A stretch of 64,000 nucleotides of DNA from Athripsodes cinereus (Eukaryota > Arthropoda > Insecta > Trichoptera > Leptoceridae). Position numbers and translations under genes: made by a program. Below, one piece after another: positions 56,796 through 64,000 of this stretch. The notes beneath the pieces were generated by a model, which did not search any database, was not told the DNA's origin, and saw only the letters and a program-made list of their open reading frames with translations. The stretch spans positions 33,271,237 to 33,335,236 of the forward strand of contig OX388307.1 in the NCBI GenBank assembly GCA_947579605.1, given 5' to 3'. Every line of letters starts with the position of its first letter. The first letter of the stretch is position 1.

Positions 56796-57000
56796 CACTC
56801 TCCTTACATTGTAACTAGTATGTAAGTGCTAGTTAGGTTGTCAGTATAGATTGGGGTTTTGTTTGAAAATGGGGGGGATAAAAAAAAAATGAACCGTTAT
56901 ACTGTGGTGAAATTGGACACTTTTTTTTTATTTAATTATGAATTGAACTAATCGTGTGAGATATGTTGCGTAGAATACGCTGGTAGTCTGCGAGTAAAGT

Positions 57001-57560
57001 ACCCGGGCATACTAGCTAGTAACGCCGTATGTCCGGGTAAAGATGCAGAATGAAGGCAAAGGGTGTGGTGTGAAGGTAAGGAGCGTGGGGTAGCATCCCC
57101 CTAAGCGGGCCATCAGCGGCAGACCACGCTGACACTACCCGCCAGACCTCCGTGGAGAACGTTGCTCCCGCCCTTGTGTGGCGGAGCCAGCAAGATGGGA
57201 CCCCGCGGTTTCCCGCCCAGGACGCCGGGTTCCACAACACTACCCGCCAGGCCTCCGTGGAGAGCGTTGCTCCTGCCCTTGTGTGGCGGAGCCGACGAGA
57301 TGGGACCCCGCCGTTTCCCGCCCAGGATGCCGGGTCCCAGGATGTAGCCTCTGGTGGGCTTGAAGGCCGCTGGCCTCGGACGGATCCCATTCTGAGGGCC
57401 ATATCCCAGAATGCCATCGTGGGAAGGATTGCGCCTGTCTGCAGTTCAGCAGGCAGGACGATGCATCAGGGTGGTGTGAGCCGGGCTGGTGTGCCTAGGC
57501 TCCCACCCAACGTGAGCGATTCTTGTGCGTCTGTGTTTTGGTTTTGTTTTGATAGTGACA
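57001..57560. other. Isolated GC-rich block with 105-bp in-frame tandem duplication
   Basis: GC is far above the surroundings. Units begin at ACTACCCGCC at 57134 and 57239, so the period is 105 bp or 35 codons. The plus frame is open from about 57081 to 57565 without an ATG and repeats VAPALVWRS..DGTP.FPAQDAG. The minus frame (57417-57016) is open too and repeats SWDPASWAGN..GVPS and LRHTRAGAT.STE.WRVV. The block opens with an inverted pair ACCCGGGCATAC/GTATGTCCGGGT (57001-57038). I cannot assign either frame. It may be a fragment of a large retroelement or of a host gene. Confidence 0.5.
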
Positions 57561-58160
57561 ATTAATTAATGTGTAGTGAAAAGACTGTGTATTTTATTAT
57601 TTGGATAAAGACATATTTTAATCGGGATGAGGGGTAGATTATAATTTAGATAGATAACTTTAGTTTTAAATTAAATGCCTTTATTATTAATTTTGATAAT
57701 CTTGTGTTTATTTTTAAATAAAAAAAATTGTGTAAATAAACGCTTGTGTTTTCATCACCGCCCATAAATTTCACTGTAGTATGCCAATGTTGTTTTTTTT
57801 TGTAATTATTATTATGAATATATGAGATGAGTATTGTAGGTATATTATGTAAGTATCGCTTTTTTCTCTTTGCCTCCTTCCAGCTGAGTCGGGCCCTTGT
57901 CACAATTTACTGCTACATACATCTCAGTAATAAAAAAAAAATGAGTAATTGAAAGGCATTGTATCCAATACCCATGCCAAACATAATAAAATGAAACATA
58001 ACATTATACTATAGAATAGCGCAACAAAAATTCCGATATAGGTATCTATTTTATTATAATATTCTTGTGTGTTTTCCCTGAGGTGAATATTTCATTTATA
58101 AACGTAATATTTGTTTTAATTGTGTACGGCATGTTTACTATTTCGTTTCAGAATAAAACT
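57561..58160. other. AT-rich non-coding stretch
   Basis: Nothing recognised. Confidence 0.4.
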
Positions 58161-58214
58161 TAACGTGAGCTCCCGTGGTAGTACTTTGCCACGGCTAGCT
58201 TGGGGGCCACGTTA
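58161..58214. repeat. Two-stem hairpin next to the Gypsy 3' side
   Basis: TAACGTG (58161-58167) pairs with CACGTTA (58208-58214). Inside, CCGTGG pairs with CCACGG around TAGTACTTTG. On the minus strand the outer edge reads TGTAACGTGGCCCCC, which looks like the start of an insect LTR, and AAGAGGAAC lies just before it as a possible polypurine tract. An LTR boundary here is possible but unproven. Confidence 0.35.
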
Positions 58215-58439
58215 CAAGATATGTTCCTCTTAAGTAGGTGGGTACTATTATACAAAATAAAAAAAAAATTATAATTATAAATACGATTTATTCAAGGGAA
58301 TAAATTATATGCATGGACCAATGCAAAATAAACTCAAACAATAACACTGACGTGTTCACACAGTAAAAAAAAAAACACATGTAAGTACTATTATCATATA
58401 GTAATAGAATATAAGTAATGTACAAAAATTATAAATAAA

Positions 58440-58960
58440 AAACAATTACTTCTTCGTTGCGCTGGCTAAACGCGAGGGCGCGACCCTCAGCGATTGTAGT
58501 ACAATTAACACAATGTCTATATATGTGTCACGAAGAGTCCAGTTGCAGTGCACAAATATAGTTCCCGATGAACAACTTCACAATGGAATATTTTATCAAT
58601 AGTCTATTAATCACTCGTCGAATATATGATATTGCAATCAAATTAAAAAAATAGTCTCAGATGATAATAATGAAATTCACTTTTCAATTTATTTCTCACT
58701 TTCGAATGAATCACTTCTCACTTAGGTATTTGTATATCGTAAATACCTAGCAGACAAGGCGAGTACTATATCGGTGTTACGCGCACGGATGTTGAAAAAC
58801 TTCTGAACTCTCGTCCTTGAACTGCGCTGGCTTATATAGTTCTCCGGGGCGGCAGACAGAGACAGAAATAAAATTGTTCTGTCTCCTTCTATGTCCTTGT
58901 ACTTTTCTTCAATGGCAGTATAAAATAGTATGTATTTTAAATTTGATTGCTTTATCATAA
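58440..58960 (-). promoter_or_regulatory. LTR-like promoter region downstream of Gypsy pol
   Basis: On the minus strand a TATA box (ACTATATAAG, plus-strand 58840-58831) is followed by GCCAGCGCAGTTC, a plausible start site, and by an AATAAA at about 58690. Promoter then poly(A) signal about 120 nt apart is the order U3-R of an LTR. AGCCAGCGCA recurs at about 58470. Termini and target duplication were not found, so the exact LTR is unset. An older solo LTR or a cellular promoter is an alternative. Confidence 0.4.
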
Positions 58961-60967
58961 TATGAAGAATATTAAAATGATTAAAATGCGATGTTTTTTT
59001 TTCTTTCTTGAAGTTACAGCCGTTTTTCGGAAGATAATTATCAAACAAGATTATTTACATACATTTGAATTATGGAACAAATACTTAACTTATCTTAACA
59101 TATGCAAAATTATTTACAATCAATTTTCACCTAGATATCTACATCTCTAAACAACAATTTATTTAATTAAATACATTTTCATGTTCTTTTGATATACATA
59201 GGTATCGTAGAATTTTAAAACAATAGTTATGACTCTAAGATTATCATAAAGTTTGATCCTATACCTACCGATACAATTTACTTAGCAACATCAATTTATA
59301 ATTTACATACTCGATCTACTTTAAATATAAAACAAATCTCAATTGTAACATATCGTCATAATATATTATTGAAATCATTATATATTATTAGTGTACACCT
59401 CTGTCTATCAACAAGCAATTATTTACATATCAAACATTATTTTTTCTTATAATATCCAATTATTTACATACGTCCTTAATCAAATTTATAATTACAATTG
59501 TTTTTTTTTTAATATGCAAAACTTTCTTTATACCTATCTCAATGCCAGATATTAAGTCCAAATTATATTTTTCAATATAGTGACAATATCCCATAAGTCG
59601 TGTGACTTGATAGATATTTATTAGATACAATGAATCAGTGATACAATTAATCATTGGATGAACACATCTATATAATTATAATAAAATTAATTCTTTCCGT
59701 ACTAGTAAATATTAACTACCTACTATATTATTTACATTTTTACCTATTTAAACATTTCTTTTACTCAATTATTTACTATATGCAATATTTACACAGGTTA
59801 GGTATATTTTAGGATCTCTCATACGACCCAATGTATTATCACATACATCATATCAAAAATCATACAAAATAAATTAGAATTAAAATATTCCTATACCTAG
59901 CGCGGACATTAGTCATTATTAATAAACAGGTGTAAAAACAAAACACTTTGTTATACAAAAGGGAATATCATAAAGCCATTAAGATTTTTGTAGAAAAAGT
60001 TACAACAAAATAAAATTACCCAGCGGCTAAGTGAATAGTCACCAGAACTCTCATTGTTATATGGGATAGTTTTAATCCTGCCATTGTTTATTTAACTTTC
60101 ACTAATACATACAATAGTATCTAAGTGCAGGTAGATATATAGGTAGGTACATAAAAATAGATGCATCAATATTTGGATTTTTCTAGACTTTCTTGCGAAC
60201 TCTATTATTTGAAATAAATATTCCCGTATCAACAAAACAATATTATATTCATCATAATGTTTTCCGTCATAATTAATTAGCAATGCATATCAAATTCGAC
60301 ACCCCCTTCTTGACGGAAAAATTATGTTCAATGATACTTAAATTATTCTTAACCAATTACAAGTCCCGAAAAAATTACATCATTCTTAAATTATTACATA
60401 TACAATCAATAATGTGTGCAAACTAGATAACCAAGGTATGAACCGATATATTTAAAAATTTACTCTAAACCCGATAGGCGCCAACTCATTCTTCTTATTT
60501 AGATGTTCGACGGAGAATGAGTAAGACCGTCATGCTCAATGATAATATTATCGGCAACACACCTGTATCATCCCATCTGCACACCACATATTAGTCAAAA
60601 ATTAAAACCATAATTATTGCCAACTTATAACCTATATACAGATCATCTTAACTAATGTTGTGTGAACACGTCAGTCCTACCTATCTATTATATACAATTA
60701 TTTACAACTTAACACTAATCTTACCTACATCTTATCCTAAGCTTACCTAAACGCTACTTAAACTGCGCAGTTTAACTAATATTTACACTAACTACCTTTC
60801 TACATACACGCACCTGCCTAACTATTTATATATTTACAATTGATTAATTATGAAAGAATTATTTATATTGCACTCATATTTACACGCGATGATTTAAGGA
60901 TACTAGGTATTTACAATTAAAATTTACAACGATTATAATTTTTTTTTAAGAGACACGTATAATATAT
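58961..60967 (-). other. Long 3' non-coding region of the Gypsy element
   Basis: About 2 kb follow the pol stop without a usable ORF, so no env is seen. Read in the sense of the element, TGTAAATA occurs 11 times (plus-strand TATTTACA at about 59052, 59111, 59420, 59461, 59729, 59786, 60699, 60780, 60831, 60876, 60908). TGTATATA occurs twice (60633, 60689). I saw none in the opposite orientation. UGUA(A/U)AUA is the known Pumilio-type binding site. Confidence 0.6.
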
Positions 60968-63900
60968 TTACTCAGCCGTTTCTTCTAATAGCTCTCCGCC
61001 AACTTCCTCTTGTACAGACTCGATGTCTTCCGTAGTGTTTGGGGCTGATCGAAGGTTATCTACGTGAACCTTGATAGGTTTTCCACGTCTGTCAATCCAA
61101 TATACGTTTCCTCGGCCAACCGACATCAAAACAGAGTAAGGCCCTGACCATTTTGGCGCAAAACCTCCATGAAACCCAGCTAAGTGATTTGAAATAGGAT
61201 GTTCTTTCATCATGACTTCTTGACCGGTGGTAAATTTAGGTATGGTGGTCGTCGCAGACGCATATTTTTCACAATAACGTGCTTGATTTTGACGTATTAA
61301 ATTATCCTCGTCTGTGCGGTCACGTGCTTGTTCCACTTGATCGTTATCCGATGCAGGTATATGTGCCCATTCTCCTGGCTGCTTCCGTTCATATCCTAAT
61401 AAGGCCTGTGATGGGGTTACTCCTGTAGCGTCGTTACGTCGACCTCGAAGCGCTCCAATTATTCGAGGTAAACACTCATCCCAATGACGATGTTCTCTAT
61501 TCAGAAGATGAATCCTTAATCCCTTCTTGATTTCCTGGTTTCTTCTCTCCGTTATGTTCGCCCTGGCATGGTAAACTGCAGTGGTCCAATGTTGGCATTG
61601 CCAACGCTCGATGGCCAACTTCCATGATCTATGTATAAATTGTCGTCCATTATCTGAGAGTATGGCCCTTGGATAACCATATCGTGAGAATACTTCCGTT
61701 TCCAGGATCCTTACGATTTGAGATGCTTGTCCAGTCTTTATTGGAAATGCTTCCACCCACTTGGAAAACATATCGGTGACTACCAGTAGGCACTTGTTTC
61801 CTTTCAATGATCGTGGATAAGGCCCCGTTAAATCTACTGCTACAATTTCAAAAGCATGCTGTGCTTGGTATGCTCCTAAGGGAGCATGTGGACGGTCGGG
61901 CAAAGCTCTCGCTTTTGCGCACACGATGCATCTTTTTACGTATCGCCGTATATCACTGTTCATTCCGGACCATAAATAGTATTGTCGGACAGCTCTGATC
62001 GTCTCTTTCTCTCCAGGATGTCCTGCTCGACACCCATTATGATAACTTTTGATCACTTTCGAGATCATAAATTTAGGTACGATCATTTTCTCTGCCTCAC
62101 CATCTTCCACAGCACGATAAAGGCAACCGTCACGTAATCGATAAAATTGATTTTCTGTATTGGGATTGGAATTGTCCGCCGAAACTTGATGCTCTAAGCT
62201 ACTGATGAGCCTCATAATCCTAACATCAGATCTCTGAGCCATACGCACTTTATCTGCTAATCCTATGGTAATATCTTCGTCACTGGAAGCTTGATGTTGA
62301 GGTGACGATCCTAATTCATCTTCAATATGCATCACTTGTGGAACATTGGATCCTGTCTTCCAGCCTTCCTGGTGTACTGCTGGATACATGGCTCTACTTA
62401 TTTCCGTATCTGGGTAAGTAAGAACTTGCTCGGGGCTACGAGAAAGATAATCCGGAAGTTGATTCTTCTCGCCGGGACAATGTTCAATGGTGAAATTATA
62501 TTCTTGAAGAAGCAATGCCCACCTTGTAAACTTGGCTCGTTCATCCTTGGCGCTGTCCAACCATGTTAAGGCTCTGTTGTCGGTCCTCAAGATAAAATGT
62601 CTACCTTCCAAGAAGGCACGGTATCTTTTGATGGCCCAAACTGCGGCCCATGCTTCTTGCTCATTTGAGTGCCATTTTCGCTCAGCGTCAGTAAAACGAG
62701 CACTTGCATAAGAGATAACATCTCTACCACCATCTGAACGTTCATGAAATAATACTGCTGCAACACCCAGCATGCTAGCGTCCGTTTGTAAAATAAACTT
62801 TCGGGTAAAATCAGGTCTGCATAGGGTCTTTGGCTTAGTCATCTCAACCTTGATACGCTCCATTGCTTGGTTAGCACGTGTATTCCATTTAAATGGTCTT
62901 TTAACACTTAACAAATCTGTAAGTGGTGCTGCTAATTCAGAGAAACGAGGTATATACTCCCGCAACCAGTTGCATAAACCTAGAAAAGCGCGTAATTGTT
63001 TTCTGGTTGTTGGGACAGGAGTGTCCATTACGCTAATCTCGTGAACCTTTTGTGCCTGGTTTCCGGAAGCTGTTACAACATGGCCCAGGTAGTCTATTTC
63101 CTTGGTGACAAGTTTACATTTATCGGCCGCACATCGAAGACTATACTGTTGTAATCTTTCCATAACCAACCGTAGATGACGTTTATGTGACTCCCAATCT
63201 GGTGAATATATTATCAGATCGTCTAAGTAAACAAGCACAAATTCTCGTAAGTAACCTGCAAGCACTTCCTGTGACATAATTTTCTGGAAAGTTCGAGGAG
63301 AACCCTTCAAACCAAAAGGCATAACTTTAAATTGATAAGATGCGCCATCAGGCGTGGTGAACGCAGTATAAATCTTGGAATCCTCATCCATTGGCACCTG
63401 CCAATATCCCTTCTGTAAATCTATTGTTGAGAATAACTTTGCGTTGCCCAAGTCTTTAAGTGTCTCATGAATGATAGGTAAGGGAGAAGCTGCATCTTCG
63501 GTGACGTCATTCAGTTTTCGGTAATCTACACAAAATCTATACTCGTCTTTGCCTTTCTTGGGAACCATAACGATTGGAAAGCTGTACGGAGATCTGCTTG
63601 CTTCAATTACTCCATCCGCTAGCATTCCTTCAAGTTGGGAGTATAAGTTACGTTTCTTAGCATCTGACAGCTTATAAGGTGGAAGTCTAATAGGTGCATT
63701 ATCCCGCAGTGTGATGGTGTGAGGTTGTAACGGCGCAGGACCAGCATATGGCAAGAAGATATCCTTAAATTCATCCAGAATCTCGTTCAGCTCCTCATGT
63801 TCAGTCCTGGACAATGTGGCTGGTAGTTCTGGAAACTCTACTTTTCTTGAATCGATACCAGCTCTTCTTACTGGCAAAAGGTGCGTTGTCATCCGTTCCT

Positions 63901-64000
63901 CTCTTCCAAAATGTAAACATCCTCGATACAGGTCCAAAACTGCCTGATGTTTAGCCAACCATTCTATGCCAAGAATTATGTCTTCCCGGAGATCTTCTGA
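60968..64000 (-). CDS. Ty3/Gypsy-type Pol polyprotein, 3' part (protease end, RT, RNase H, integrase)
   Basis: The frame is open from the window edge (64000) to TAA at 60968-60970, at least 1,010 codons; the start lies outside. The first residues, EDIILGIEWLAKHQ, are the end of the aspartic protease. Numbering from the TTG at 63958: RT about 85-295 with RFCVDYRKLN, FSTIDLQKGYWQVPM, MPFGLKGSPRTFQ and the catalytic YLDD (244-247); RNase H about 385-500 with QTDAS and RTDNRALTWL; integrase zinc finger about 640-680 (H..H..C..C); integrase core with D709, D769 and E804 and the motif HARANITERRNQE. The D-E spacing is 34 residues, one short of DD35E, as in elements with an ANPTER-type motif. A GPY-like end follows (WSGPYSVLM, VHVDNLRSAP). 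No stop or shift occurs. RT copies element RNA and integrase inserts it. GC is clearly higher than in flanking DNA, which suggests recent arrival. Confidence 0.93.
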   Translation of the reverse strand, partial: SEDLREDIILGIEWLAKHQAVLDLYRGCLHFGREERMTTHLLPVRRAGIDSRKVEFPELPATLSRTEHEELNEILDEFKDIFLPYAGPAPLQPHTITLRDNAPIRLPPYKLSDAKKRNLYSQLEGMLADGVIEASRSPYSFPIVMVPKKGKDEYRFCVDYRKLNDVTEDAASPLPIIHETLKDLGNAKLFSTIDLQKGYWQVPMDEDSKIYTAFTTPDGASYQFKVMPFGLKGSPRTFQKIMSQEVLAGYLREFVLVYLDDLIIYSPDWESHKRHLRLVMERLQQYSLRCAADKCKLVTKEIDYLGHVVTASGNQAQKVHEISVMDTPVPTTRKQLRAFLGLCNWLREYIPRFSELAAPLTDLLSVKRPFKWNTRANQAMERIKVEMTKPKTLCRPDFTRKFILQTDASMLGVAAVLFHERSDGGRDVISYASARFTDAERKWHSNEQEAWAAVWAIKRYRAFLEGRHFILRTDNRALTWLDSAKDERAKFTRWALLLQEYNFTIEHCPGEKNQLPDYLSRSPEQVLTYPDTEISRAMYPAVHQEGWKTGSNVPQVMHIEDELGSSPQHQASSDEDITIGLADKVRMAQRSDVRIMRLISSLEHQVSADNSNPNTENQFYRLRDGCLYRAVEDGEAEKMIVPKFMISKVIKSYHNGCRAGHPGEKETIRAVRQYYLWSGMNSDIRRYVKRCIVCAKARALPDRPHAPLGAYQAQHAFEIVAVDLTGPYPRSLKGNKCLLVVTDMFSKWVEAFPIKTGQASQIVRILETEVFSRYGYPRAILSDNGRQFIHRSWKLAIERWQCQHWTTAVYHARANITERRNQEIKKGLRIHLLNREHRHWDECLPRIIGALRGRRNDATGVTPSQALLGYERKQPGEWAHIPASDNDQVEQARDRTDEDNLIRQNQARYCEKYASATTTIPKFTTGQEVMMKEHPISNHLAGFHGGFAPKWSGPYSVLMSVGRGNVYWIDRRGKPIKVHVDNLRSAPNTTEDIESVQEEVGGELLEETAE

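Noticed and set aside
58722..59048. 108-codon minus-strand gene
   Set aside because: It overlaps the TATA box and poly(A) signal of the LTR-like region and has no domain.
58961..60967. env gene of the Gypsy element
   Set aside because: No open frame of useful length exists in the sense orientation after the pol stop.

Overview
The window looks like nuclear DNA from an insect, most likely a moth or butterfly. The evidence is its low GC content, frequent short GGTACC-centred palindromes, and many non-LTR retrotransposon 3' ends of the kinds I associate with Lepidoptera (tails such as TAGATAGA, AAATAAAT and GGTTAGTTGGAAG). No database search was possible, so the species and family assignments are recognition only. 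I recognise no host gene. The window is an AT-rich, intergenic or intronic landscape made of transposable elements of many ages.

Layout. 0-10 kb: tRNA-derived SINEs, an L2/CR1-like LINE end, a 258-bp foldback element inserted in a repeat that also occurs uninterrupted nearby, an RTE-type LINE end, a Penelope-like palindrome and an R1-like LINE end. 10-23 kb: scattered LINE and SINE ends and foldback elements. 23.3-26.7 kb: an apparently complete pogo/Tigger-like transposon with an intact 734-aa DDD transposase, sitting inside one arm of an older Penelope-like palindrome. 27-36 kb: LINE remnants, a SINE and a four-copy 98-bp tandem array. 36.2-37.0 kb: an element with long inverted repeats. 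37.16-41.83 kb: an apparently complete hAT element with a perfect 8-bp target duplication and an intact 712-aa transposase, carrying a very young dimeric SINE-derived insert. 42-56 kb: more LINE tails, SINEs and foldbacks, including a hammerhead-like core at 53.2 kb. 57.0-57.6 kb: an isolated GC-rich block with a 105-bp in-frame duplication. 58-64 kb: the 3' part of a Ty3/Gypsy-type element on the minus strand, open at the window edge, with intact RT, RNase H and integrase and a long 3' non-coding region.

How the parts relate. The autonomous units (pogo-like, hAT, Gypsy) encode their own enzymes. The SINE here called SINE-C shares its 3' end with the RTE-type LINE present in six copies, so it is probably mobilised by that LINE. 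SINE-A shares its 3' part with another repeat at 2.7-3.6 kb. Three Penelope-type palindromes each carry a hammerhead-ribozyme-like core with a loop-less palindromic stem III. The 3' non-coding region of the Gypsy element contains eleven copies of UGUAAAUA in the sense orientation, the consensus of Pumilio-type RNA-binding proteins. The hammerhead set, the UGUAAAUA cluster and the dimeric SINE-derived insert are the most promising observations.
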